DNA of 64,000 bases, taken from positions 113,459 through 177,458 of the forward strand of contig NZ_LWMS01000042.1 in the NCBI RefSeq assembly GCF_003149675.1, read 5' to 3'. This document shows, piece after piece, positions 49,691 through 59,619 of the stretch. Positions within the stretch are counted from its first letter, which is position 1. Each line of letters begins with the position of its first letter. The notes beneath the pieces were generated by a model, which searched no databases, was not told the DNA's origin, and worked only from the letters and a program-made list of their open reading frames with translations. The translations under genes and the position numbers were made by a program. The DNA is from Methanosphaera cuniculi (GTDB lineage: Archaea; Methanobacteriota; Methanobacteria; Methanobacteriales; Methanobacteriaceae).

Positions 49691-50827
49691 ATGAAAATTG
49701 CATTTATCTATGATACAGTATATCCATGGGTTACAGGAGGAGCTGAACGAAGAATATATGAAATTGCTAAAAGACTCTCAGCTAAAGGACATGATGTTCA
49801 TATATATTCACTTGGTTTCTGGATGAATGACCCTGAATATAAAGATCAAAAACAAATCATATATGATGGTATTACACATCATAGTATAGGAAATAGTATG
49901 GATCTTTACACAAATGATGATAAAAGATCTATACATGAAGCATTATATTTTGCACGATGTCTACTTAGTGTTGATTTTAGTGACTTTGACATTATAGATG
50001 TACAAGGATTTCCATACTTTTCATGTTACACAACCAGGTTAAAAAGGGGAAATTCAAAGCTTATCATCACACTTCATGAAGTTTGGAATAACTACTGGTA
50101 TGAATACATGGGAAAAATAGGTTTTATTGGTAAAATTGTTGAAAAAGGAATAATGTATCTTACAGATAACATAATCTGTGTATCAGATAATACATATGCT
50201 AATATGCAGGAAATTAAAACACCAAAAAATAGTACTGTTATTGAAAATGGTGTAAACATAGAACAAATAATGAATATCAAAAAATCAACTGATGAATTTG
50301 ATGTTATCTATGCAGGTCGTCTTATTTTTGAAAAACATGTAGATTTACTAATTGATGCTATAAGTATCCTAAAAAAAGATAATTCTCATATTAAATGTTG
50401 TATTATTGGTAATGGACCTATGAAAGATAAACTTACACAAAAAGCTAAAGACTTAAATTTAGAAGATAATATTGAATTTAAAGACTTTTGTACAAATCAA
50501 GATGATCTTTATAGTTATATGAAAAGTTCCAAAGTTTTTATTCTTCCATCAACACGTGAGGGTTTTGGAATTGTTATAATTGAAGCTAATGCATGTGGTA
50601 TTCCAACAATAACAATTGATGCTCCAATGAATGCAGCAAAATCATTGATAAGTAATAAAAATGGTTTAATATCAGAAGATAATCCAGAAGATCTTGCAGA
50701 TAAGATACAAACAATACTAGATAATGATATCTTTAAGGGGGATGATTGTATTGAATTTGCAAAAGATTATGATTGGAATATGATAACAGATAAAACAGAG
50801 AAATTCTATCAAGAAATACTAAAATAA
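49691..50827 (+). CDS. Glycosyltransferase family 4
   Basis: This 378-residue GT-B enzyme starts IAFIYDTVYPWVTGGAERRI, the typical glycine-rich loop of the acceptor domain. The donor domain has VIYAGRLIFEKHVD, CCIIGNGPMKD, and the E-x7-E motif in REGFGIVIIEANACGIPTI. A ribosome binding site AGGAG lies before the ATG. It probably extends a surface glycan together with the GT2 enzyme upstream. Donor and acceptor unknown. Confidence 0.88.
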   Translation: MKIAFIYDTVYPWVTGGAERRIYEIAKRLSAKGHDVHIYSLGFWMNDPEYKDQKQIIYDGITHHSIGNSMDLYTNDDKRSIHEALYFARCLLSVDFSDFDIIDVQGFPYFSCYTTRLKRGNSKLIITLHEVWNNYWYEYMGKIGFIGKIVEKGIMYLTDNIICVSDNTYANMQEIKTPKNSTVIENGVNIEQIMNIKKSTDEFDVIYAGRLIFEKHVDLLIDAISILKKDNSHIKCCIIGNGPMKDKLTQKAKDLNLEDNIEFKDFCTNQDDLYSYMKSSKVFILPSTREGFGIVIIEANACGIPTITIDAPMNAAKSLISNKNGLISEDNPEDLADKIQTILDNDIFKGDDCIEFAKDYDWNMITDKTEKFYQEILK

Positions 50828-50967
50828 AACCTTATTTAAAGTTTATGGATAAAGTATTTAAATAAATGACTAATAATAAGTAATAAAGGAATTATAACAT
50901 TACAATTATCAAATCATAAAATAAGTATTAAATAGCTTATTTTCTGATATATAGATAAAAATAGGAG

Positions 50968-52992
50968 TTGTTATTCATTAAAAAAGTACTTCTCTTAGTA
51001 CTATCACTTATAATATTAACTAGTATAGCAGGTATTAATGCTGCTGATAATACTAGTAATTTAAATAAAGATAATATTAATACATGTAGTACTTCAACTA
51101 TTAATGATGATTTATCAATAAATCAGGTTAATATACAAAAGGAAAATATAAAAACAAATGAAACAAAGAAACTAGAAACAAAAAATACAAATAAGACTCT
51201 TAAAACTGAAACAAAAAAACAAGCTGTATCAATGAGTGTGTCAAATAAAACAACACCATATCAGAGTAAAATACAACTAGTATCCACCGTAAAAGCTAAA
51301 AATGGATCAAACATAACAGGTGGTGAAGTTGTATTTAAAATAAATGATAATACAATCGGACGAAGTCCACTTAAAAATTCAAAAGCATACTTTATATATA
51401 ATCCTGGAAATAATGTGCCTAAAAACTATAAAATAACAGCAAAATACACAGGAACAAATACATACAGCAATGCAACAGCTATTGGAACACTAAAAATTGA
51501 CAAACGAACCATCCGCGTAACATTAGTAGATAAAAGTGTAACTCATGGCGATAACATACAACTAATAGCAACAGCAGTAAATAACCAAAATAAATATCTA
51601 TCTAGTGGTAAAGTTGCATTTAAACTTAATGGAAACACAATAGGATATTCAAATATTAAAAATGGAAAAGCAAACTTCATACTAAATACAACAAGATATA
51701 GTGCAAAAACCTATAAAGTATCAGTAACAGTAGGTGAAACAAGCACCACACTTAAAGGAACATCAAACATAGCAAATCTTAAAATTCTACCAATAGAAGT
51801 TAGAATGAGTGTATCAAACAAGTCAATATATAAAACACAAAACGTCGAATATGTAGCAACAGTTGTAAATTCAAAAACAGGAAAATACGTAAATAAAGGA
51901 CGTATACAATTTAAGCTCAACGGAAGCACAATAGGATTTGGAGCTGTTAAAAACGGAAAAGCATACATTACACAATATAATGTAAACCTACCTGATGGAA
52001 CATACACAATAACAGGAATATACTCAGCAGATAATACTAATTCAAAACAAGCAAATGGAAATCTTAAAGTTACCACACTAAAATTCACATATAATGAAGT
52101 AAAAAATGCAGCAGTATATCTAAGAAATCATTATGAATCAAATCAGATAATAAAAACTGTTCCAATAAAATCAACACAGATAGATGTATATTCATACTTC
52201 ACAGTATTACTTCACACACTAAAAAATATAAAGAACAACAAAGCATCCCAAAGCGTTGAATATGTATACTATGATGGAATAGGAAATCATGCAGATAATA
52301 TAAAAGGACAAACATTAACACTCAATGAAATGCTAAAAATAGCAAATAGTGTACTTAGTCATTATCAAACACAACATAAAGCACCAACATACATAGTTTA
52401 TAATTCACAGAAGTTTGGATTTTATAATATGCTCTACTCATTTTCAAAAATGATAGATGTATCATCAAAAACCTATCTTCCAGCAACATGTAAAATATAC
52501 AACTGGAACACAATACATCCAACAAATTCAAAAGTTCGTACAATCTACATATCAAGTGATAACATACTATCAAAAACTAAAGACACAGCATTTATGAATG
52601 AAATTAAAAAACAACTAGTAAATCGTGGATATAAAGTTGAAATTATAGGTTTAGGACCTAATACTCATAATAAAATAAGAACAGAAACACAGCCTGATAA
52701 TATTGCTCAACTTTCAATCTTTGGAGGAGCAGATGCTGGAGTAATATATGATGTATCAACAAGAAGCTTTATGCGTGCAAAAGCAAACAGACTTCTATAC
52801 TTTGCATTCTATCCAACAGCAAAAGATATAACAAATCTAAGTTGGCTTGAACGTGCACATGATAACTATAGTCCAAGTAGTTTTAAAGGAATTGCAAATC
52901 CTGATAAATACTTAAGAAGTTATGGTTATGATTATGTTTACTCAGGAGAAGTTTCAGAAATAGTAAATAGCTTCCTTGAATATATTAACTAA
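50968..52992 (+). CDS. Secreted pseudomurein-binding protein with Ig-like modules
   Basis: This 674-residue protein has a signal peptide (about 1-24, cut near AGINA), a Thr/Lys linker, then three Ig-like modules (about 85-370). Two pseudomurein-binding repeats follow: one from about 372 (FTYNEVKNAAVYLRNHYE) and one from about 450 (TLNEMLKIANSV, then APTYIVYNSQKFGFYNMLY). The C-terminal domain (about 505-674) has a pattern ISSDNI, GLGPNTHNKIR, FGGADAGVIYD and YSPSSFKG that I remember from other Methanobacteriales wall proteins but cannot name. It is the only product here with a recognisable cell-wall attachment. The start is uncertain: TTG at 50968 directly touches the AGGAG site, and an ATT codon nine bases later has better spacing. 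Confidence 0.85.
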   Translation: MLFIKKVLLLVLSLIILTSIAGINAADNTSNLNKDNINTCSTSTINDDLSINQVNIQKENIKTNETKKLETKNTNKTLKTETKKQAVSMSVSNKTTPYQSKIQLVSTVKAKNGSNITGGEVVFKINDNTIGRSPLKNSKAYFIYNPGNNVPKNYKITAKYTGTNTYSNATAIGTLKIDKRTIRVTLVDKSVTHGDNIQLIATAVNNQNKYLSSGKVAFKLNGNTIGYSNIKNGKANFILNTTRYSAKTYKVSVTVGETSTTLKGTSNIANLKILPIEVRMSVSNKSIYKTQNVEYVATVVNSKTGKYVNKGRIQFKLNGSTIGFGAVKNGKAYITQYNVNLPDGTYTITGIYSADNTNSKQANGNLKVTTLKFTYNEVKNAAVYLRNHYESNQIIKTVPIKSTQIDVYSYFTVLLHTLKNIKNNKASQSVEYVYYDGIGNHADNIKGQTLTLNEMLKIANSVLSHYQTQHKAPTYIVYNSQKFGFYNMLYSFSKMIDVSSKTYLPATCKIYNWNTIHPTNSKVRTIYISSDNILSKTKDTAFMNEIKKQLVNRGYKVEIIGLGPNTHNKIRTETQPDNIAQLSIFGGADAGVIYDVSTRSFMRAKANRLLYFAFYPTAKDITNLSWLERAHDNYSPSSFKGIANPDKYLRSYGYDYVYSGEVSEIVNSFLEYIN

Positions 52993-53026
52993 AAAAAATA
53001 ATAAGGAGATGGGAATTTAATTCTAT

Positions 53027-53045
53027 CCTCCCCCCTTTTTTTCTC
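53027..53045 (+). terminator. C-rich/T-tract terminator between convergent genes
   Basis: A CCTC block followed by C5 and T7 runs between the pseudomurein-binding gene and the convergent glycosyltransferase gene that ends at 53061. Further T-rich blocks follow to 53080. Confidence 0.55.
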
Positions 53046-53060
53046 ATTTTTTCTCATTTT

Positions 53061-54182
53061 TTAACTTTTTTTAACTTTTTTTATTGCATTATCAAATGCA
53101 TTAGTCATATTTTTATACTGATATTTTTTATCAATTATTTCTTTAGATTTTTTTGACATTGATTCTTCTATTTTAGGATTTGATATTATTTCATCCATTT
53201 TAATGTAGAGTTCATCAGGATTTCTTTGTTTTACCATGTAGCCATTATCTTCTATCATATCATATGCAGCTCCTACTGCATCTGTTGCTATTACTGGATT
53301 TGAATAATACATTGCTTCATTTAGTATGAATACCCATGGATCTCCCATTTCATCATCAGTAGATGGTACTACTACAAGATTTGCCATTTGATAGTAGTCT
53401 TTAAGTTGGTTATTTGGAATTTTACCTGTAAAGGTGATATCTGGTATTTTATGGTCTTTTATGTATTTTTTAAGTGTTTTTTCTTCATCACCTTCACCTA
53501 CTATGATTAGTCTTACATTTTCATGTTTTTTGTGTAGTTTTTTAAATGCTTTTATTAGGTAGATTACACCTTTTCTTTTAATTAGACGTCCTACATAGAG
53601 TATTGTTTTTATATTGGTATCTTGTGTTATATTTGGGTTGTATCCTTTGATGTTACTTACATTTGGCATGATGGTTATATTTTCAGGTTTAACTCCTAGT
53701 TTTTGGAAGTATTGTTTGTGTATAGTACCTGGTACTAGTATTTGATCTGCTTTTTGTGTTAGGTGTTTTATTGTTTTATCTAGTATTTTTTGTTTTATGT
53801 TATTTGGTCTTTTCCAGTCCCAGTCTTCTCTCCATATGATAAATGGTATGTTATGTTTATGTGCATATCTGCTTATTTTTATAGTTTCTCGTAATTCTGC
53901 TATACTATCCCAACTTCCACCTATTATTATGTCATAGTCTTCTTTTAGTATTTTATCAAGGTTTTGTGTATTGCCTTTTTTATCATTTTCAAGAATGGTA
54001 TAATTTACATCTTCAAGTCCTTTAATATTTCTTGTAGTAGTACTATTGTAAATTGATGATATTACTTCAAAATGTGTAAATACAAGATGCAAATCATAAT
54101 TTAATGCAAGCTGTTTAAAAAAAGGTATTCTATACCACATGGCAGTATTATGTATGAATAATATTTTAAGTTTTTCTGTCAA
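53061..54182 (-). CDS. Glycosyltransferase family 4
   Basis: This GT-B enzyme has about 373 residues: KILFIHNTAMWYRIPFFKQLA at the start, then VLVPGTIHKQYF, TILYVGRLIKRKG, LIIVGEGDEEKTLKKY, and a donor-site stretch DDEMGDPWVFILNEAMYYSNPVIAT. It is the only glycosyltransferase on the minus strand and converges with the pseudomurein-binding gene. The open frame reaches a TTG at 54191, but GGAG (54194-54197) is then only 2 nt away. The in-frame TTG at 54182 has an 11-nt spacing like other genes here, so I use that start. Substrate unknown. Confidence 0.85.
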   Translation of the reverse strand: MTEKLKILFIHNTAMWYRIPFFKQLALNYDLHLVFTHFEVISSIYNSTTTRNIKGLEDVNYTILENDKKGNTQNLDKILKEDYDIIIGGSWDSIAELRETIKISRYAHKHNIPFIIWREDWDWKRPNNIKQKILDKTIKHLTQKADQILVPGTIHKQYFQKLGVKPENITIMPNVSNIKGYNPNITQDTNIKTILYVGRLIKRKGVIYLIKAFKKLHKKHENVRLIIVGEGDEEKTLKKYIKDHKIPDITFTGKIPNNQLKDYYQMANLVVVPSTDDEMGDPWVFILNEAMYYSNPVIATDAVGAAYDMIEDNGYMVKQRNPDELYIKMDEIISNPKIEESMSKKSKEIIDKKYQYKNMTNAFDNAIKKVKKS

Positions 54183-54483
54183 AATAATCAAATCTCCAAA
54201 TTTAGTCCCAAAAAAAAATTTTATTAGAATCTAATGACTATTTCTATAATTAAATATAAAAAAAAGTTTAGTACAATTTTTCTTTTAAATAAAAAAAAAC
54301 CATAAGAAAAAAATAAAATAAAATTATTATCTTACCTGATGTTAATTATAAAAATTCTATTATAGCATTGTTTTTAAATATAATAATATAAAGAATTAAA
54401 TTTTTATAAAAAAAAAGAAGAAGAAAATTAATTTTATCATTTTACCCAAAAAAAATGTTTTTCATACGGAGGTTGATGTTATC

Positions 54484-55614
54484 TTGAAAGTTATTCAAAC
54501 ACCAGTACGTTTTTATCCTTTTATTGGAGGAGTAGAACAGTATGTATATTATATTTCAAAACAACTAGTTAAGTACGATGATTGTGAAGTTGATGTAATA
54601 TGTGCAAATGAACCTGAAAGCCCTAAATTTGAAACATACGAAGGGATTAATATTAAAAGATTAGATTATAAAGGTAAGGTTGCAAATACAAATGTTACAC
54701 CATCATTACCAAATGTTTTATCAAGTACTGACTTTGATATTATTCATACTCATATTCCAACACCATGGAGTGCTGATTGGAGTAATATAATAGCAAGACG
54801 TAAAGATAAACCACTTATTGTAACATATCATAATGATATTATAGGATCAGGATTTGCAAATGTCATAGCAAATGTATATAATAAAACAGCACTTAAATAC
54901 CTCCTAAATAAGGCAGATAGAATAATAATAACACAGGATGATTATATAAACTCACCTCATCTTACAAATTATAAAGATAAAATCATAACAATACCAAATG
55001 GAGTAGATACAACACTATTTAAACCACAAGATAAACGAAACCATAACCAAATCTTCTTTTTAAGTGTACTTGATCGCTTCCATAAATATAAGGGACTTGA
55101 CTACCTACTTGAAGCACTAAGTGAAGTTAAAAAAACAATACCTGATGTAAAACTAGTAGTAGGAGGAAAAGGTGAACTACTAGATTATTATAAACAAAAA
55201 ACACAAAAACTAGGAATCCAAGATAATGTTGAATTTAAAGGCTTTCTAACAGATGAAGAAGTAATAAACTACTACGCTACATCAGAATTATTCATACTAC
55301 CATCAATCTCATCACTACAAGAAGGCTTTGGAATTGTAGTACTTGAAGCACTCTCATCAAAAACTCCAGTAATAAGCACAGATATAGTTGGAGTAGCAGA
55401 TGATGTAATAAAAACAAACAGTGGAATAATAATACCACCAAAAGATGTAAAAGCACTAAAAGAAAGCATTATTAAAATACTAAAAGATCCTGAGCTTCAA
55501 AAAAATATGGGTGAAAATGGACGAAAACTAGTACAACAAAAATATGAATGGAAACAAATAGCAGAAGACATTCACACACTATATCATGAAGTAATAGATG
55601 AATATAACAAATAA
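54484..55614 (+). CDS. Glycosyltransferase family 4
   Basis: This 376-residue GT-B enzyme starts VIQTPVRFYPFIGGVEQYVYY. Motifs: IVTYHNDIIGSG, IPNGVDTTLFKP, LSVLDRFHKYKGLDYLLEA, LVVGGKGELLD, and the E-x7-E helix in QEGFGIVVLEALSSKTPVI. It starts with TTG; GGAGG at 54468-54472 lies 11 nt upstream. In between, an ATG at 54476 opens a three-codon mini-ORF whose stop overlaps the TTG. The next gene follows after 22 bases, so they form an operon. Confidence 0.88.
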   Translation: MKVIQTPVRFYPFIGGVEQYVYYISKQLVKYDDCEVDVICANEPESPKFETYEGINIKRLDYKGKVANTNVTPSLPNVLSSTDFDIIHTHIPTPWSADWSNIIARRKDKPLIVTYHNDIIGSGFANVIANVYNKTALKYLLNKADRIIITQDDYINSPHLTNYKDKIITIPNGVDTTLFKPQDKRNHNQIFFLSVLDRFHKYKGLDYLLEALSEVKKTIPDVKLVVGGKGELLDYYKQKTQKLGIQDNVEFKGFLTDEEVINYYATSELFILPSISSLQEGFGIVVLEALSSKTPVISTDIVGVADDVIKTNSGIIIPPKDVKALKESIIKILKDPELQKNMGENGRKLVQQKYEWKQIAEDIHTLYHEVIDEYNK

Positions 55615-55636
55615 AAGAGAATGGTTTTGATATATT

Positions 55637-56827
55637 ATGAAAATATGCTACATATCCAACATGTATCCACCAGCAATACTTGGAGGAGCTGAAATAATAG
55701 TTCAAAAAATGGCACAAGCCATGAAAAAAAGAGGACATGAAGTAATTATAATAACTACAAGCCCTGATAACCAACAACACATAATAGATGATGATAAAAT
55801 TAAAGTTTATCAACTAAATACAACACGATTATATCAGCCATACCAACAAACACAAGTTAGTGGAATTAAAAAGCCATTATGGCACTTATTTGACTTATGG
55901 AATAATAAAACTAAAAAAGAGGTAATAAAAATACTTCGTAAAGAAGATGTTGATATTGTTCATCTTAATAACTATAAAGGACTTTCAATGGCAATATTTG
56001 ATGTAACAAGTAATCTTAACATACCACTTGTATTTGAATCACATGATTTTTCACTAATATGTCCAAGAGCAAATCTAATACGAGCAAATAACACACTATG
56101 CAAAAAACCAAACTTCATATGCTCACAATACATTAATATTCAGAAAAAACTACTAGATGATAATGTAGATCTTCTCATTGCACCATCTAATTTTATGATA
56201 AACAAATACCATGAAAATGGATTCTTTAACAACACAAAATCTGTTAAAATACCACTTGCAATAGATAAAAAAACACAACATCATCCAAAAGATTATACTA
56301 CAATTGACATTATGTATATTGGTAGTATGGGAAAACATAAAGGTGTAGATACACTAATAAATGCATTTAAACAAATACCAGATGATAACATACACTTACA
56401 CCTGGTTGGTAAAGGATATGATCTTGATGAATTTAAAATGATGGCAAAAGATGATGAACGTATAACATTTCATGGCTATGTTGATAATGATAAAATATCA
56501 GAATTTTACAACATGGCAAATCTCATAGTTGTCCCATCAATATGCTATGATAACTCACCAATGGTAATATATGAAAGCTTTACACACTCAACACCAGTTA
56601 TAGGTAGTAATATTGGAGGAATACCAGAACTTATCGATGATAATGTTAATGGACGCTTATTTAATCCAGGAGATGTTAATGACCTGAAAAATGTACTAGA
56701 AGATACAATAAAAGATACAAAAATATTACAAACATTAGAAGATAATGCATCTCACACACTTTCTGATAACTCAATGGATATAATGATAAAAAAACTTGAA
56801 GATGAATATGAAAAACTTATAAAATAA
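55637..56827 (+). CDS. Glycosyltransferase family 4
   Basis: This 396-residue GT-B enzyme starts ICYISNMYPPAILGGAEIIVQ. Motifs: VFESHDFSLICPR, which is common in this family, then IMYIGSMGKHKGVDTLINA, LHLVGKGYDLDEFK, and NSPMVIYESFTHSTPVIG with the conserved glutamate of the donor site. It lies in tandem with the gene at 54484 and about 60 bases before the large membrane protein at 56888, suggesting one transcript. Substrate unknown. Confidence 0.88.
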   Translation: MKICYISNMYPPAILGGAEIIVQKMAQAMKKRGHEVIIITTSPDNQQHIIDDDKIKVYQLNTTRLYQPYQQTQVSGIKKPLWHLFDLWNNKTKKEVIKILRKEDVDIVHLNNYKGLSMAIFDVTSNLNIPLVFESHDFSLICPRANLIRANNTLCKKPNFICSQYINIQKKLLDDNVDLLIAPSNFMINKYHENGFFNNTKSVKIPLAIDKKTQHHPKDYTTIDIMYIGSMGKHKGVDTLINAFKQIPDDNIHLHLVGKGYDLDEFKMMAKDDERITFHGYVDNDKISEFYNMANLIVVPSICYDNSPMVIYESFTHSTPVIGSNIGGIPELIDDNVNGRLFNPGDVNDLKNVLEDTIKDTKILQTLEDNASHTLSDNSMDIMIKKLEDEYEKLIK

Positions 56828-56887
56828 AAAAACAACCAATATAATTATAATAGAAACATAAGTTATCTTAAGGAATTATGAATAATT

Positions 56888-59272
56888 ATGAAGATTAAAA
56901 ACATATTTACATTAAATGATTGGGACTTTAAAAGTTTTGCAATAACAGTAATATTTATACAAGTATTAATGTGGATTGTAGGATTCATATCAAAAAGCAG
57001 AAATCACATCCCAATATTTAATGATATTATAACACTACTTTATCTTGGATTTATCCCAGGAGTTATAATACTAAGAGTACTGAAACTTCATGATCTTGGT
57101 AATACATTCACAGTCCTACTTAGTGTGGGTCTGAGTATTTTCTCAGTAATATCAGTGGGACTATTTATGAACCAAGTATATCCAAACTTTGGAATACATC
57201 ATCCAATAGAAGTTATACCACTACTTTCTACATTTACAGTATATAACATGCTACTACTTCTTGGAGCATACTATTTTGATCGTGACTTTTCATCTGAAAG
57301 CTCATCAAAACTCAGCATAGAACTACTTACATCAAACCAATTCCTATGTCTATGTATTCTTCCACTAATTGCAATAATTGGAGCATATACTCTTCAATAC
57401 TACAAAGTTAACTATATTCAAATACTACTTCTAATACTAATATGTATCATAATACTAGCAATGGCATGGGGATATCTTAAACGTGAATACTATCATATTG
57501 CAATCTTTTCAATAGCAATATCACTACTATATTACAGTGTACTAATCTCAAATCACATATGGGGTTATGACATATTCTTTGAATACCAGTTTGCAACATA
57601 TGTTATTAAAAATGGTATCTGGGATTACATGTGGCCACATGCATATAATTCAATGCTTAGTGTAGTAATGTTTGGACCAATATTTAACAAACTATCAGGC
57701 ATGACACTTACATGGATTTTAAAATTCATCTATCCATTCCTATTTTCACTAATAAGCATAGGACTATATAAGATATTTGAAAACCATACAGGACCTAAAA
57801 TTGCATTTTTAGCAGCATTCTTTTTCATTGCTTATAATGGTTTTTCTTATGGTTGGATGGTGCAAATGGCACGTCAACAAATAGCAGAAATATTCTTAGT
57901 ACTACTTGTATGGCTTATGATAGATCGTAAAATACCTCAAAATAAGAGAAAATTCCTATATATGATATTTGGTGTAGGACTTATCTTTTCACATTATAGT
58001 GTAACATATCTATTCATGTTTGTACTACTTGCTACAATAATAACACTTGATATTCTTGGAAGTAGCTTTGGAAACATACTAAATACAATACTTATCAAAC
58101 TTGGAGCAACACATAAATACTTTGGTAAATATTTTAAAGTAAAAAATCAGACAATAAGTCTTCCCATATCAATATTCTTTATTGGTGTTATCATAGTTTA
58201 TTATAGCCTAACATCTGATAGTAAAGCTATAGCATCACTATTTGATGCACTTAGAATTGTTACAAAAAATGTAAATTCAATAGTATCAATAAATCCAATG
58301 ATAATACTAGCAGCTATTGGTGGAGCATTAATACTTCTAGTACTACTATATAAGATATTTAAGAAAATATCAAAAGATCGAGATATAGATGATATTAAAT
58401 CATACAATATCTTACATACATTTAAAGATAAACTTAAACATCTTAGTTTAAGACGAAAACAAGAACTTATTGTATTTGTTACAATACTTGCATTTCTTCA
58501 AATCTGGTGGCCATTTAGATTCATGGATATTGTTAGTATTAATGCACAACGTGTAATACTATTTTCAGTATACTTTATTCTTATTGGATATATTATGAAT
58601 ATAATACGACCAAATTATTATCATTTTACAAAAGAATACAATGCATTTGGACTCTTTAATTTGATAATACTTGCATGTGGACTTTACATACCAGCATTCA
58701 GAGGACAACTTAGCTTACAAAGAATATATGAAGTAACATTTGTGGTACTAGCACCATTTTGTATAATAGGATTATATCATATTAGTAACTCTGCATTATC
58801 ACTAATACGAAAAATAGATATTAAAACACGAACCCGTACAACAATGAAGATAATTGGAATCTTTCTTGTAATATTCTTCATACTAAATACAGGACTAATA
58901 GACTTAGAAGTTGGACAAAGTTCAACTCTACCACTTGATAATACAATAGATGCACCAATATTTAGCCAAGGAGAATATGAAGCAGTATCCTGGTTTGGAC
59001 ATTATAAAACAAATGATGATAATGACACAGTATTTTCTGATGCATTTAGTAACATACTACTTTACTGGCTTAATGACATACGAACAACAAATCCAAAAAA
59101 TATGTCAGAAATGGAACCTGGAAGTTATCTGTTTTTACGCTCGCATAACGTGAAACATACCACATTTTTATATGGAAATGGTGAATACATTCCACTAGAT
59201 GAAGGAATAAATAAGTCAAGTAAAATTTATGATAATGGAGATTCACAAATATACAAACGTCTAACACCATAA
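56888..59272 (+). CDS. Large multi-pass membrane protein, DUF2206-like
   Basis: This 794-residue protein has well over a dozen hydrophobic segments and a C-terminal outer domain of about 120 residues (after LGIFLVIFFILNTGLIDLE). The overall size and layout fit DUF2206 membrane proteins of Methanobacteriales, which resemble GT-C glycosyltransferases. The N-terminal 100 residues (YLGFIPGVIILRVLKLHDLG, LSVGLSIFSVISVGLFMN) look like the N-terminal half of DUF1616 proteins. The C-terminal domain has VSWFGHYKTNDDNDTVFSDAF and YLFLRSHNVKH. AAGGA lies 13 nt before the ATG, with an overlapping mini-ORF at 56878. Its place at the end of a glycosyltransferase operon suggests transfer or polymerisation of glycan outside the membrane. 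That role is inferred. Confidence 0.75.
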   Translation: MKIKNIFTLNDWDFKSFAITVIFIQVLMWIVGFISKSRNHIPIFNDIITLLYLGFIPGVIILRVLKLHDLGNTFTVLLSVGLSIFSVISVGLFMNQVYPNFGIHHPIEVIPLLSTFTVYNMLLLLGAYYFDRDFSSESSSKLSIELLTSNQFLCLCILPLIAIIGAYTLQYYKVNYIQILLLILICIIILAMAWGYLKREYYHIAIFSIAISLLYYSVLISNHIWGYDIFFEYQFATYVIKNGIWDYMWPHAYNSMLSVVMFGPIFNKLSGMTLTWILKFIYPFLFSLISIGLYKIFENHTGPKIAFLAAFFFIAYNGFSYGWMVQMARQQIAEIFLVLLVWLMIDRKIPQNKRKFLYMIFGVGLIFSHYSVTYLFMFVLLATIITLDILGSSFGNILNTILIKLGATHKYFGKYFKVKNQTISLPISIFFIGVIIVYYSLTSDSKAIASLFDALRIVTKNVNSIVSINPMIILAAIGGALILLVLLYKIFKKISKDRDIDDIKSYNILHTFKDKLKHLSLRRKQELIVFVTILAFLQIWWPFRFMDIVSINAQRVILFSVYFILIGYIMNIIRPNYYHFTKEYNAFGLFNLIILACGLYIPAFRGQLSLQRIYEVTFVVLAPFCIIGLYHISNSALSLIRKIDIKTRTRTTMKIIGIFLVIFFILNTGLIDLEVGQSSTLPLDNTIDAPIFSQGEYEAVSWFGHYKTNDDNDTVFSDAFSNILLYWLNDIRTTNPKNMSEMEPGSYLFLRSHNVKHTTFLYGNGEYIPLDEGINKSSKIYDNGDSQIYKRLTP

Positions 59273-59619
59273 ACTCCCCTTACTTTACCCCCTTTTTTTT
59301 ACCCATAACTTTTGTATAATTTTATGAAAATTAGCCTTTTTTTTAAATTAAAATATTTGAAAAAATTATAAGTAATAACTAAAAACTTATAACTAATAAT
59401 AAACTAACTTATAAAAATAAAACATAGCCAAATCAGTAAATAAAGCACCTTATAAGCGTTTTACACAGATAATATTATAACTTATTACTATTTACTTAAT
59501 AACATATAACTTATAACTTAGAGGAAAATAATAAAAAAAAGTATGAAAAAAAAGAGATAAGTTCTTAAAAAAAAATAAAGTTTTAGGAGTTTAAGTTTTA
59601 ATTTTTAATACCAATAATC
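59273..59619 (+). other. Gene-less stretch between convergent genes
   Basis: No credible gene. It starts with a C-rich/T8 terminator. Between 59380 and 59520 the motif AACTTATAACT occurs twice, with several partial copies (CTTATAA, AACTTAT). I see no larger structure. Confidence 0.5.
59274..59300 (+). terminator. C-rich plus T-tract terminator after the DUF2206-like gene
   Basis: CTCCCC, TTACTTTA and CCCCC are followed by T8, immediately after the stop codon. Confidence 0.55.

Noticed and set aside
59380..59520. Repeated AACTTATAACT motifs
   Set aside because: Two full and a few partial copies in A/T-rich DNA are too weak to call an element, integration site or origin.
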